Assembly: GCF_036250675.1 (NCBI RefSeq)
Contig: NZ_CP109592.1
Location: forward strand, 2,728,001-2,792,000
Reading direction: 5' to 3'
Source: Streptomyces sp. NBC_01689
GTDB lineage: Bacteria; Actinomycetota; Actinomycetes; Streptomycetales; Streptomycetaceae
Length of the DNA stretch: 64,000 nucleotides
Shown here: positions 1 to 7,583 of the stretch, piece after piece
How the letters are laid out: each line of letters starts with the position of its first letter
Numbering within the stretch: position 1 is the stretch's first letter
Translations under genes and position numbers: made by a program
Notes under the pieces: generated by a model
What the model was told of the DNA's origin: nothing
Database searches by the model: none
What the model saw: the letters and a program-made list of their open reading frames with translations, nothing else

Positions 1-41
1 AGCTCACCCGCCGGCCGGCGTTCGTCCTTCGCGCTGGTCAT
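1..41 (-). CDS. BlaI/MecI/CopY-family repressor, 5' end only
   Basis: Only the first 13 codons lie in the window (ATG at 41-39, reading MTSAKDERRPAGE); the gene continues past the left edge. A basic lead followed by R-P-A-G-E-L is how actinobacterial penicillinase-repressor-type proteins begin, and the complete homologue at 2473-2856 has the same pattern (RRGAGALESEV). The family is a winged-helix dimer that represses envelope or beta-lactam-response genes until an M56 membrane protease triggers its loss. Two CTAC/GTAG palindromes directly upstream (68-100) have the operator form expected for it. The call rests on few residues plus these operators, so it is tentative. Confidence 0.5.
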   Translation of the reverse strand, partial: MTSAKDERRPAGE

Positions 42-67
42 GGGAACGATCCTCACCCCGATATCGT

Positions 68-100
68 CTACAGTTCCGTAGACCGTCTACAACATTGTAG
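68..100. promoter_or_regulatory. Tandem BlaI-type operators (CTAC-N6-GTAG)
   Basis: Two 14-bp palindromes, CTACAGTTCCGTAG (68-81) and CTACAACATTGTAG (87-100), are spaced 19 bp start to start. BlaI/MecI operators are TACA/TGTA-type dyads, and the second copy fits closely. They lie between the minus-strand repressor fragment (start at 41) and the plus-strand unit that begins at about 160, so they could control both directions. The same CTAC..GTAG core recurs at 2321-2364 beside the second BlaI gene. Confidence 0.6.
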
Positions 101-159
101 TCACTGGGGTGTCCTCAAGACCACACCAGGCCCTGTCCAGTATGGGAGGACTCGCGACG

Positions 160-288
160 ATGGCCGCATCCTTGTTCGCAGCGTCACAGCTCGGGGCGCG
201 TCCCGGCGCGCACTCCGGACCACCGCTCGGAGCCCTCGTCCGGCGCCTCGGCCTGCCCCGCTCCGTGGAGAGGGGTGCGTGGGGATGA
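160..288 (+). CDS. Possible 42-residue leader protein coupled to the PAP2 gene
   Basis: ATG at 160 follows a good ribosome site (GGGAGGA, 144-150) and opens a 42-codon frame ending in TGA at 286-288. That stop overlaps an in-frame ATG of the PAP2 gene at 285-287 as ATGA, the usual sign of translational coupling. Third positions are about three quarters G/C, somewhat below the neighbours. The product (MAASLFAASQLG start, basic, Gly/Pro-rich) has no recognisable domain or clear membrane segment. It could be a real leader peptide or chance; no function can be assigned. Confidence 0.35.
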   Translation: MAASLFAASQLGARPGAHSGPPLGALVRRLGLPRSVERGAWG

Positions 289-890
289 CGCTCGCGTTCG
301 ACGGGTCGTCGATCGACGGCTCCTCCTACTCCTACGTCGTGGGCCTCGCCCAGGACGCCCCGTCGTGGCTGGACACGCTGGTCCGGGACTGGTCGACGTA
401 CGGTCTCGGGCTGTTCGCCGTCCTGATGCTCCTGGGGTGGTGGCAGGCCCGGCACCACAGCGCCCGGGCCGCGGTGACCGCGCTCATGGTGCCGGTGGTC
501 GTCGTGGTGGCGTACGGGGTGAACTCGGTGTTCAAGCTGCTCGTCCGTGAGGACCGGCCCTGCCACAGCATGCGGGTGCGGACGCTGGAGGCGTGTCCGG
601 CGCCGGGCGACTGGTCGTTCCCCAGCAATCACGCGGTCGTGGCCGCGGCGGCCGCGGTCGCCCTGCTCCTCGTCTCCCGCCGCCTCGGCACCGTCGCCCT
701 GGTGGCGGCCTGCGCGATGGCGGCCGCGCGGGTCTGGGTTGGCGCCCACTATCCGCACGACGTGGTCGCCGGCGTCCTGGTCGGCACGCTGATCGCGAGG
801 ACCCTGACGGCGTTCCTCGCCAGGGTCTCCGACCCGCTCGCCGAGCGGCTGACGCGCTCCCGGCTACGAGCGCTGCTGGTCCCGGCGTGA
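279..890 (+). CDS. PAP2-superfamily membrane phosphatase
   Basis: 203 residues with five or six hydrophobic segments. All three PAP2 signatures are present: K86-x6-R93-P94 (KLLVREDRP), P115-S-N-H118 and R151-x5-H157-x3-D161 (RVWVGAHYPHD). The family dephosphorylates lipid (pyro)phosphates such as undecaprenyl pyrophosphate at the outer face of the membrane. The start could be GTG 279 or ATG 285; the site GGAGAGG (267-273) is 5 nt before the GTG, while the ATG overlaps the upstream small-ORF stop. BlaI-type operators at 68-100 suggest envelope-stress control and a role in lipid-carrier recycling, but the substrate is inferred. Confidence 0.85.
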   Translation: MGMTLAFDGSSIDGSSYSYVVGLAQDAPSWLDTLVRDWSTYGLGLFAVLMLLGWWQARHHSARAAVTALMVPVVVVVAYGVNSVFKLLVREDRPCHSMRVRTLEACPAPGDWSFPSNHAVVAAAAAVALLLVSRRLGTVALVAACAMAAARVWVGAHYPHDVVAGVLVGTLIARTLTAFLARVSDPLAERLTRSRLRALLVPA

Positions 891-1123
891 CCCACGCCCC
901 GGCATCGGGGGGGTGGCGCCAGGCCGTACTCGACGACGGCTCGGGCACCGACCGGGGAGGGCACACGTACGCCCCGGACCCGGACACCCCGGACGCCCCG
1001 GACGGCGGGCGCACGGACGGGAGGCGCACCGGACGGCAGGCGCGACGGACGGCAGTGACGTCACGGCCGGGGCGCGCCCACGGCCGCGGAATCCGGAACA
1101 CGTCCCGACCGCGCCGCGCCCGC
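891..1123. other. Convergent intergenic spacer with GGACGG-rich imperfect repeats
   Basis: Lies between the 3' ends of the PAP2 gene (+) and the flippase-like gene (-). It holds loosely repeated GGACGCC/GGACGG words between about 973 and 1054 and no open frame with a ribosome site. No clean hairpin terminator was found, although both genes must end here. Confidence 0.4.
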
Positions 1124-2062
1124 TCAGAGCACCCGGCGACGTGCGAGGAGTGCCAGCACGGCCAGGCCCGGCACCAGGGGCAGCCACACCGTCAGGAGCC
1201 GGTAGCCGAGGACCACGGACGCCGCCGTGCCGCCCGGCGCTCCGGTCAGGGTGAGGGCCACGGCGAGGGCCGCGTCCAGCGTCCCGATCCCGCCCGGGGT
1301 GGGCAGCAGGACGGCGGCACTGCTCGCCACGAGGTAGGCCAGCGCCACCCGGGCCGGTGACAGCGGCAGTCCGAGCGCCTGGGCGACGGTGACGACCACC
1401 GCGGCGTGCAGCGCGGCGAAGGCCAGCGAGCCACCCCACAGCGCGGCGGCGCGGGCCGGGATCGCGTGCACGGCGCGTACGTCCGCGAGGACCGCGCGGA
1501 CCGCGCGCCGGGGCGGTCCCGGCAGGAGCACGACGACGGTCACGGCGCCGACACCCGCGATCGCGACGGCGGTCACGGAGGCGTCCGGCGGCCGCAGTAC
1601 GCCGGGGCAGGCCGACGCGAGCGCGGCGATCAGGACGGCGCGCGCGACGGCCCCGGCGGCGGCCTTCACGCCGAGCGCGGTCGCCGACCGGGCGACCGTC
1701 AGTCCGCACCGGGTCAGGAAGCGCAGGCTGACCGCGCCCGCGCCGAGACCCGCGGGCAGCACGTGGTTGGCGGCGGACGCGGCGAACTGCACGGCGACCA
1801 GCCGGCCGGCGGGCAGTCGCCGGGGCACCGCGCCCTGCTGGGCGAGTGCCGAGCAGACCCAGGTGGCGCCGGTGGCGAACGCCGCGAGGGACAGCCAGCC
1901 GTGGTCGGCGACGGCCAGCCGGTCGGTCCCGGTCTCGATCACCGGCCAGTGCCGCCGGGCGAGCCCCGCCACGACCGCGAGGACGGCGAGGGTCAGCGCG
2001 GCGTGCAGGAGAACCCGCCTGTTCAGGACCGGCGCGGTGGTGCCGGGCGGAAGAGAGGTCAC
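1124..2062 (-). CDS. Flippase-like (YbhN/UPF0104, LPG-synthase TM) membrane protein
   Basis: 312 residues, almost wholly hydrophobic, with seven or eight predicted membrane helices. PTPGGIGTLDAAL near residue 255 is the conserved PTPGGxGxxE/D loop of the YbhN/lysylphosphatidylglycerol-synthase transmembrane family, which translocates or synthesises lipid-linked molecules; the aminoacyl-transferase domain of full MprF is absent. The GTG start at 2062 has AGGAGG about 10 nt upstream. The GTG overlaps the stop of an 82-codon frame (2059-2307) as GTGA. The operator pair at 2321-2364 lies upstream, so this gene is probably in the BlaI regulon of 2473-3749. The substrate is unknown. Confidence 0.75.
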   Translation of the reverse strand: MTSLPPGTTAPVLNRRVLLHAALTLAVLAVVAGLARRHWPVIETGTDRLAVADHGWLSLAAFATGATWVCSALAQQGAVPRRLPAGRLVAVQFAASAANHVLPAGLGAGAVSLRFLTRCGLTVARSATALGVKAAAGAVARAVLIAALASACPGVLRPPDASVTAVAIAGVGAVTVVVLLPGPPRRAVRAVLADVRAVHAIPARAAALWGGSLAFAALHAAVVVTVAQALGLPLSPARVALAYLVASSAAVLLPTPGGIGTLDAALAVALTLTGAPGGTAASVVLGYRLLTVWLPLVPGLAVLALLARRRVL

Positions 2063-2307
2063 GCCGCTCGGCCTCCTCGTACGGCCGGGGCGAAGGGCTC
2101 GCCCGCCCCGGGGACGGGCGCGGGCACACCGACCGCCCCGGGGCCCGAGGCGCCGGACGGCGTCCGCCGCACGGCCGCTCCCGCCCGTACAGCCCGTACG
2201 CGCCGGACGGAACGTACGGCTTGTATGGCTTGCACGACTTGTACGACTTGTACGGCTCGCACGGGGAGTGGGGTGCCGGGGCGCGACTGATGCACGGTCT
2301 CGACCAT
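2059..2307 (-). CDS. Possible 82-residue leader ORF upstream of the flippase-like gene
   Basis: ATG at 2307 lies 14 nt downstream (on the minus strand) of a BlaI-type operator, and the stop overlaps the GTG of the next gene as GTGA, so translation would be coupled. A weak site (GGCGGA) precedes the ATG. The product is low-complexity: residues 16-45 are strings such as VQVVQVVQAIQAV and VRRVRAVRAG, produced by the 9-bp DNA repeat at 2187-2267. No domain is recognisable. The position is suggestive, but the repetitive content may mean a chance frame. Confidence 0.3.
   Translation of the reverse strand: MVETVHQSRPGTPLPVRAVQVVQVVQAIQAVRSVRRVRAVRAGAAVRRTPSGASGPGAVGVPAPVPGAGEPFAPAVRGGRAA
2187..2267. 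repeat. 9-bp tandem repeat, about nine copies (GTACGRCTT core)
   Basis: A strict 9-nt period runs from 2187 to 2267. The best copies are GTACGGCTT (2214), GTATGGCTT (2223), GCACGACTT (2232), GTACGACTT (2241) and GTACGGCTC (2250), with degenerate copies on both sides. It lies in the 410-bp space between the flippase-like gene and blaI, inside the possible 82-codon leader frame. It is more AT-rich than its surroundings. Confidence 0.8.
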
Positions 2308-2320
2308 CTTCCGCCTTTCA

Positions 2321-2364
2321 CCCTACAGAGCGTAGGGTTTTCCACCCTACAAGACGTAGGGTGG
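2321..2364. promoter_or_regulatory. Two strong BlaI-type operators between divergent transcripts
   Basis: The first is CCCTACAGAGCGTAGGG (2321-2337), with 6-bp arms and a 5-nt centre. The second (2342-2364) has perfect 9-bp arms CCACCCTAC / GTAGGGTGG around AAGAC. Their centres are 24 bp apart. Both keep the CTAC..GTAG core of the sites at 68-100. They sit between the minus-strand leader/flippase unit and the plus-strand blaI-M56 pair, so one repressor could shut both promoters. A weaker half-site (CCTACGCGCTGTAAGG, 2449-2464) overlaps the blaI ribosome site. Confidence 0.75.
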
Positions 2365-2472
2365 AAGCCGGAAGCCGCGAGGGGATGGGGGCGGATCGGG
2401 GCAAACGGGTGGGGGCGCACTCCGTCAGCCCTCACCACTGTCCGCACCCCTACGCGCTGTAAGGTGACGAAC

Positions 2473-2856
2473 ATGGCTGGCACAGTCCCTCACGGGAGGG
2501 CGGAACGGCGCGGCGCCGGCGCGTTGGAGAGCGAGGTCCTCGCCACCCTCTGGGCCACCGACGAGGCCCTCACCCCCGCCGAGATACAGAGCGAGATCGG
2601 CGGCGGTCTCGCCTACAACACCGTGCACACCATCCTCAAACGCCTCTACGACAAGGGTCTGGTGCTGCGTGACGTCGACGGCCGGCGCGGCGCGTACCGG
2701 CCCGCCAAGAACGCGGCCGAACTGACCGCGGAGGCCATGCACGAGGCACTGGACCGCGGGCCGGACCCGATCGCGGCCCTGCAGCAGTTCGTCACCGGGC
2801 TGAGCCCCCGGGAGGAAAAGGCCCTCCGCGACCTCCTCGGGGGGAGCGGTCCGTGA
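2473..2856 (+). CDS. BlaI/MecI/CopY-family transcriptional repressor
   Basis: 127 residues, the usual BlaI length. LESEVLATLWATDEALTPAE followed by AYNTVHTILKRLYDKG is the family's winged-helix pattern: recognition helix TVHTILKRL, wing around VDGRRGAYRP. The C-terminal half (residues 75-127) would form the dimerisation helices. The ATG at 2473 has AGGTGA (2463-2468) just upstream. The stop overlaps the GTG of the M56 protease gene (GTGA), the classical repressor-protease operon. Probably autoregulated through 2321-2364. The inducing signal is unknown and no beta-lactamase gene is nearby. Confidence 0.9.
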   Translation: MAGTVPHGRAERRGAGALESEVLATLWATDEALTPAEIQSEIGGGLAYNTVHTILKRLYDKGLVLRDVDGRRGAYRPAKNAAELTAEAMHEALDRGPDPIAALQQFVTGLSPREEKALRDLLGGSGP

Positions 2857-3749
2857 GGATCGACGTCTACGTCCCCCTCGTCCTGCCGTTGCTGCTGACG
2901 GCCGCCGCGGCACAGGTGGGCCGGCGGCTCTCCCCCGCGCCGGCCGCCCGCCTCCTCACCGTCACGGCCGTCCTGACCGCGGCCGCCTCCACCTGGGCAC
3001 TGCTGCTGCTCGCCGCGACCCTGCTCGGCGAGGTGCCGTTCGTGGCCCTGGAGACCGGGGAGACGGGCAGGCGTCCGCCCGAACCGGTGCCGGTGGCGAT
3101 CGCCGTCGCGGCGATCACCCTCCTCTCGCTGATCGCCTGCCGGTTCGTAGGGGCCCTGCGCGCCCACCGTGCGACCCGTCGTGCCCTTGAGCGGCTGAGC
3201 GCCGGGCATCCCGCGGACAGCGAGCTGATCGTCGCGGCGTCCTCGACCCCGCGGGCCTTCGCGATCCCGGGGACACCGGGCCGGATCCTGGTCACGTCCG
3301 CCATGCTCGGCGCGCTGGAACCGGCCGAGCGGCGGGTGCTGCTGGCCCACGAGCGCGCCCACCTCACGCACCGGCACGCGGCCCTGTCGACCGCGGTGAC
3401 GCTGGCCGCCGCGGCCAATCCGGTACTGGGACCGGTGCGCACCGCCGTCGCCTTCCAGGTGGAGCGGTGGGCCGACGAGGAGGCGGCGCGGAGCGTCGGG
3501 GACCGGCGCACCACCGCGCGCGCCCTCGCCCGGGCCGCCCTCGTGGCCCAGCGGGCCCGGCCGGGGTGCGCCCTGAACTTCTCCGAGAACGCCGTCACCC
3601 GCCGGATCGCGGCGCTGCAGACGGCTCCGCCGCCCGACCTGTGGTCCCTCGGCTTCGCCGTGCTGGCGCTCGCCGCCCTGTCCACGCTCGGCGCCCTGGA
3701 CGCCACCGGCGATCTGCTCCGCCTGCTGAGCGAGACCCTCCCGGACTGA
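2853..3749 (+). CDS. BlaR1/MecR1-like M56 membrane metallopeptidase
   Basis: 298 residues. Membrane segments lie near 5-22, 34-58, 80-98 and 260-280. H166-E-R-A-H170 (LLAHERAHLTH) is the zinc HExxH site and FQVERWADEEAA (about 201-212) supplies the third ligand of the M56 family. It lacks the large extracellular penicillin-binding sensor of BlaR1, so it senses something else or acts with a partner. It overlaps blaI by 4 nt. Expected role: inactivate the BlaI-type repressor after an envelope signal and derepress the flippase-like and related genes. Confidence 0.88.
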   Translation: MRIDVYVPLVLPLLLTAAAAQVGRRLSPAPAARLLTVTAVLTAAASTWALLLLAATLLGEVPFVALETGETGRRPPEPVPVAIAVAAITLLSLIACRFVGALRAHRATRRALERLSAGHPADSELIVAASSTPRAFAIPGTPGRILVTSAMLGALEPAERRVLLAHERAHLTHRHAALSTAVTLAAAANPVLGPVRTAVAFQVERWADEEAARSVGDRRTTARALARAALVAQRARPGCALNFSENAVTRRIAALQTAPPPDLWSLGFAVLALAALSTLGALDATGDLLRLLSETLPD

Positions 3750-3792
3750 AGCCCTGACGGACGCCGCTCGGTCCGGGCCGTCGCCCCGCCGC

Positions 3793-4674
3793 TCAGGCCG
3801 TGTGCGCCGCCAGGGCGTCGATGAGCTCCGGCCAGAGTGGGCGGGGGCGGTCGTGTCCCATGTCGGGGACGAGCAGGAGCCTCGCCCCGGGCACCAGGTC
3901 GGCGGTGCGCTTCCCGCCGCTGGGATCGATCAGGGTGTCGTCCAGACCGTGGACGACCAGCGTCGGCATCCGCAGTGCGCGGAGCGCGTCGGCGCGTGAG
4001 CCGCCGAGGATCATCGCGCCGAGCTGCCGGACGGCTCCGGCGGGATGGTGGCCCCGGTCGTAGCTCTCGGCGGCCAGTGCACGCAGGGCGGTGGCGTCGC
4101 CGTACCGTCGGGACCCCCAGACCAGCTCCCGGTCCGCCGCCGCGACATGGCCTTCCCGGTCCGCCGGCTTCGGGGCGAAGAGCACCGCCATGGCCTCGTC
4201 GCCGGTCCTGCCGTAGTCGGGCTCGCCGGTCGAGGACATCATCGAGGTCAAGGTCAGGACGCGCTCGGGGCGGCTGATGGCCATCGTCTGGGCGATCATG
4301 CCGCCCATCGACGACCCGACCACATGGGCGCGTTCGATCCCGAGCGCGGTGAGCAGGCCGAGGCCGTCGTCGGCCATGTCCTGGAGGGTGTACGGCACCA
4401 TCGCCCGTGCGGACGGGAGATCGCCCGAGCTCACCGCCTCGATGAACCGGCCCAGGTCGACGGGGTGGTCGTCGAATGTGGTGGACAGCCCGCAGTCGCG
4501 GTTGTCGTACCGGATCACATGGCGTCCGCGGTCCGCGAGCGCACGGCAGAAGTCCTCGTGCCAGGCGATCATCTGGGCGCCGAAGCCCATCACGAGCAGG
4601 ACCGCCGGATCGGCGGGGTCACCGAACGTCTCGTACGCGAGGGACACTCCGGGCGCGGCTTCGATGATCGGCAT
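3793..4674 (-). CDS. Alpha/beta hydrolase (aclacinomycin-methylesterase-like)
   Basis: 293 residues with an alpha/beta-hydrolase fold. The nucleophile elbow is G-S-S-M-G-G (VVGSSMGGMIAQ), the acid lies in HGLDDTLID and the base in PDMGHD. The N-terminal ETFGDPADPAVLLVMGFGAQ and the RYDNRDCGLST segment resemble RdmC-type methylesterases and related actinobacterial esterases. ATG 4674 is preceded by GACACTCACCGC, which looks more like a -10 box of a leaderless transcript than a ribosome site. It is convergent with the M56 gene and has no operon partner. The substrate is unknown. Confidence 0.82.
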   Translation of the reverse strand: MPIIEAAPGVSLAYETFGDPADPAVLLVMGFGAQMIAWHEDFCRALADRGRHVIRYDNRDCGLSTTFDDHPVDLGRFIEAVSSGDLPSARAMVPYTLQDMADDGLGLLTALGIERAHVVGSSMGGMIAQTMAISRPERVLTLTSMMSSTGEPDYGRTGDEAMAVLFAPKPADREGHVAAADRELVWGSRRYGDATALRALAAESYDRGHHPAGAVRQLGAMILGGSRADALRALRMPTLVVHGLDDTLIDPSGGKRTADLVPGARLLLVPDMGHDRPRPLWPELIDALAAHTA

Positions 4675-4721
4675 GCGGTGAGTGTCTCAAGGGCGCCCGG
4701 TCACGCGCACCGGATATTCGC

Positions 4722-4777
4722 GGTGCGCGACACCGCCCGGATCCACGGTGCGCGACACCGCCCGGTGCGCGACACCG
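4722..4777. repeat. Three copies of a 14-bp hairpin-forming repeat
   Basis: GGTGCGCGACACCG occurs at 4722-4735, 4747-4760 and 4764-4777. Each copy is a small inverted repeat (GGTG / CACC). The array lies between the kinase gene's 3' end (4841) and the divergent hydrolase start (4674). It could serve as a terminator for the kinase transcript or a protein-binding array; neither is shown. Confidence 0.65.
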
Positions 4778-4840
4778 ACCTGGGAGCGGGACCGACCGGG
4801 GAGCGAGCGGCACCGACCGGGGTCCGGAATCGCCCGCCGG

Positions 4841-5968
4841 TCATCGGGCCGGCAGGGGCGGCCCCGCCTGCGGGAGAGTGACCTCGAAGCGGCAGCCTCC
4901 GGGGACGTTGTGCACCGCGGCGCGCCCCTGGTGCGCCTCCACGATGCCGCGGACGATCGCCAGGCCCAGGCCGGCCCCGGCGGGTGGGGTCCGCGCGTGG
5001 CTGCCGCGCCAGCCGGTGTCGAAGACCCGCGGCAGGTCCTCCTCGGGAATGCCCCCGCAGCCGTCGGTGACGGACAGCACCACCCCCTGGCCCGAGCGCT
5101 CCGCGGCGATCGCCACCGTGCCGTCCGCCGGTGTCCGGCGGATCGCGTTGACGAGGAGGTTGCCGAGGACCCTGCTCATCTCCTTGCCGTCCACCTCGAC
5201 CGGCACCGGCTCGACCCGGTCGCCGACCAGGCGCACGCCGTACTCGCGGGCCAGCGGGTCGGCCCCCGCGAGGGCGTCTCCCACCAGGTCGTACACGGAG
5301 ACACGGGAGGGCGACAGGGCCAGGCTTCCCGCATGTATGCGCGAGAGTTCGAAGAGGTCGCCCACCATGTCGTTGAGCCGCTCCACCTCGGTGCGCATCT
5401 GCCGCAGATAGCGGTCCGGGTCGGCCGCGACGCCGTCCTCCAGCGCCTCCGACATCGCGCGGAGTCCGGCGAGCGGGGTGCGCAGGTCGTGCGAGATCCA
5501 CGCGACGAGTTCACGGCGTGAGGTCTCCAGGGCCCGTTCACGGTCCCGCGACTCGGCGAGCTTCACACTGGTGGCGGCCAACTCGCGCCCCAGAGCGGCG
5601 AGTTCGGCGGTCACCGGACCGTCGGGGGCCGCGAAGTCACCGCCGTCGCCGAACGAACGGGCGGCCAGCGTCAGGTCCCGGCTGCGGGCCACGACCCAGC
5701 GGCCGAGCAGCAGTGCGGTGGCCAGCGAGACAACGGCCGCCATGGCCACCACCGTCGTGACGACGGTCAGGTCGTGCGAGGACAGGAACATCGCCCACGC
5801 GACGGCGAGCGTCCCCGCGAGCATCGCGGTCACCCCCACGGCGGCGACCACGGCGAGGGACGTCGTCAGCGAGCGCCGCCGGATCAGCCACAGCGTGCCC
5901 GCGCCGAGCAGGCCCGCCCCCGCGGCCCCGAGAAACGCGAAGAGGGCGATGAGCAGGATGTCGCGCAT
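4841..5968 (-). CDS. Two-component sensor histidine kinase
   Basis: 375 residues. Three membrane segments (about 4-29, 34-60, 66-95) lead into a HAMP-like linker. The H-box is WISHDLRTPL with H160, followed by N-box NLLVNAIRRTP, G1 DGCGGIPEEDLPRVFD and G2 GAGLGLAIV. There is almost no extracytoplasmic loop, so it probably senses membrane state or an intramembrane cue. ATG 5968 begins 2 nt after the response-regulator stop; the two form an operon. A longer reading to 6022 would overlap the regulator and is unlikely. Confidence 0.92.
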   Translation of the reverse strand: MRDILLIALFAFLGAAGAGLLGAGTLWLIRRRSLTTSLAVVAAVGVTAMLAGTLAVAWAMFLSSHDLTVVTTVVAMAAVVSLATALLLGRWVVARSRDLTLAARSFGDGGDFAAPDGPVTAELAALGRELAATSVKLAESRDRERALETSRRELVAWISHDLRTPLAGLRAMSEALEDGVAADPDRYLRQMRTEVERLNDMVGDLFELSRIHAGSLALSPSRVSVYDLVGDALAGADPLAREYGVRLVGDRVEPVPVEVDGKEMSRVLGNLLVNAIRRTPADGTVAIAAERSGQGVVLSVTDGCGGIPEEDLPRVFDTGWRGSHARTPPAGAGLGLAIVRGIVEAHQGRAAVHNVPGGCRFEVTLPQAGPPLPAR

Positions 5969-5970
5969 GG

Positions 5971-6744
5971 TCAGACCGCCTCCGCGGACGTCGTGGCGTC
6001 GAAGCGGTACCCCACGCCCCACACCGTCTGGATCAACCGGGGCCTCGCCGGATCGTCCTCGACCTTCCCGCGCAGCCGCCGGACGTGCACGGTGACCGTC
6101 GAGAGGTCACCGAAGTCCCAGCCCCAGACCTCACGCATCAGGTCCTCCCGGCTGAACACCCGTCCGGGGTGCCGCAGGAAGAAGGCGAGGAGATCGAACT
6201 CCCTTGCCGTGAGGGCGAGTTCCGCGTCTCCTTTGGTGGCACGGCGGGCCGCCGGATCGAGACCGAGGCCGGCCGCGTGCAGCGGGGACGCGGTGGTGGC
6301 GGGCCGAGCCCGGCGCAGTACGGACTCCACGCGCAGCACCAGCTCCCGGGGGCTGAACGGTTTGGTCACGTAGTCGTCGGCGCCCACCTCAAGTCCCAGG
6401 ATGCGGTCGTCCTCGTCGCCCCGCGCGGTGAGCATGATGACGGGCACGGGACCGCGCCCGCGCATCCGCCGGCACACCTCGAGGCCGTCCATCCCCGGCA
6501 GCATCAGGTCCAGCACCACCAGGTCGGGCCGGTGCGCGTCGGCACGGGCGAGCGCGGAGGGCCCGTCCGCCGCACGGTCCACCAGGTAGCCCGCACGGTC
6601 GAGATAGCCGGAGACGACCTCGGCGACGGTGGGGTCGTCGTCGACCACGAGGACACGCGCGGCGCCCCCGTGACCGGCCGGGGCGGTCGCTGCGCCGTGC
6701 ACCGGGTCGCGCCCGGTACCTGCGGATTCGTACGGCTCATGCAT
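5971..6744 (-). CDS. OmpR/PhoB-family response regulator
   Basis: 257 residues. Receiver domain about 30-145 with acidic pocket VVDDD (34-38), phosphoacceptor D79 (VVLDLMLPG), and K128 in YVTKPF. A winged-helix DNA-binding domain covers about 160-250 (LTAREFDLLAFFLRHPGR, then VTVHVRRLRGKVEDD, then VWGVGYRF). The N-terminal 28 residues (MHEPYESAGTGRD) are a non-conserved extension. ATG 6744 follows GGGAGAGTGAAG. First gene of a two-gene operon with the kinase; divergent from the GT2 operon at 6858, which may be a target. Confidence 0.92.
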   Translation of the reverse strand: MHEPYESAGTGRDPVHGAATAPAGHGGAARVLVVDDDPTVAEVVSGYLDRAGYLVDRAADGPSALARADAHRPDLVVLDLMLPGMDGLEVCRRMRGRGPVPVIMLTARGDEDDRILGLEVGADDYVTKPFSPRELVLRVESVLRRARPATTASPLHAAGLGLDPAARRATKGDAELALTAREFDLLAFFLRHPGRVFSREDLMREVWGWDFGDLSTVTVHVRRLRGKVEDDPARPRLIQTVWGVGYRFDATTSAEAV

Positions 6745-6857
6745 GGCTTCACTCTCCCACCGGCCCCGGCCCGGCGTGACCCTCCGCCGCTCGACGTCCG
6801 CGTTTCGTAAGGAGCCGAAGCCCGAGATGTCCCTTTCGCGTTCGTAGGGTGAGAGCC

Positions 6858-7583
6858 GTGACGACCTCTCCCCCCGCGGACCCCGTAGTCGATGTGGTCC
6901 TGCCCTGTCTGAACGAGGCCGAGGCCCTGCCCTGGGTGCTCGCCCGCATTCCGTCCGGCTGGCGCGCGCTGGTCGTGGACAACGGGTCCACGGACGGCTC
7001 GGCGGAACTGGCCCGTGGCCTCGGCGCGACCGTCGTGCGCGAGACGCGCCGCGGGTTCGGCGCCGCCTGCCACGCCGGGCTGACCGCGGCCACCGCCGAC
7101 ATCGTGTGCTTCTGCGACTGCGACGCCTCCCTCGACCCGTCCCTGCTCGTGCCCTTCGTACGCGAGGTGCGCGACGGCTCGGCGGATCTGGTGCTGGGGC
7201 GCCGTCGCCCACAAGGACGGCACGCGTGGCCCGCCCACGCCAGGGCCGGCAACCTCGCGCTGGCCCGGATGCTCCGCCGACGTACCGGGCTCGCCCTGCG
7301 CGACCTGGGCCCGCTGCGCGCGGCGCGCCGCGAACCGCTGCTCGCCCTCGGCCTCACGGACCGCCGCAGCGGCTACCCGCTGCAGATGGTCGTGCGTGCC
7401 GCCGACGCCGGCTGGCGGGTCACCGAGCACGACGTGCCGTATCTGCCCCGCACCGGCGCCTCCAAGGTCACCGGCACCTGGCGCGGAACCTGGCAGGCGG
7501 TACGGGACATGCGCCGCGTGCTGGCGGAAGCGCCCGCCCCGTCCCGCGTTCCCGCCCCGTCCCCAGGAGGAACCACCCCGTGA
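6858..7583 (+). CDS. Family 2 glycosyltransferase (TIGR04283-like)
   Basis: 241 residues, GT-A fold. VVLPCLNEAEALPWVL opens the nucleotide-binding region, ALVVDNGSTDGS is the acidic loop, and CFCDCDASLD holds the DxD-like metal site. GSADLVLGRRRPQGRHAW follows. The size and the neighbouring DUF2064 gene match the rSAM/selenodomain-associated transferase pair (TIGR04283/TIGR04282). GTG 6858 was chosen because TAGGGT (6845-6850) is a -10 box 7 nt upstream, giving a leaderless mRNA; GTG 6849 is possible. It overlaps the next gene as GTGA. The sugar and acceptor are unknown. Confidence 0.82.
   Translation: MTTSPPADPVVDVVLPCLNEAEALPWVLARIPSGWRALVVDNGSTDGSAELARGLGATVVRETRRGFGAACHAGLTAATADIVCFCDCDASLDPSLLVPFVREVRDGSADLVLGRRRPQGRHAWPAHARAGNLALARMLRRRTGLALRDLGPLRAARREPLLALGLTDRRSGYPLQMVVRAADAGWRVTEHDVPYLPRTGASKVTGTWRGTWQAVRDMRRVLAEAPAPSRVPAPSPGGTTP

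Noticed and set aside
4722..4777. CRISPR-like array of 14-bp repeats
   Set aside because: Units are too short, spacers are irregular (11 and 3 bp), there are only three copies and no cas genes.
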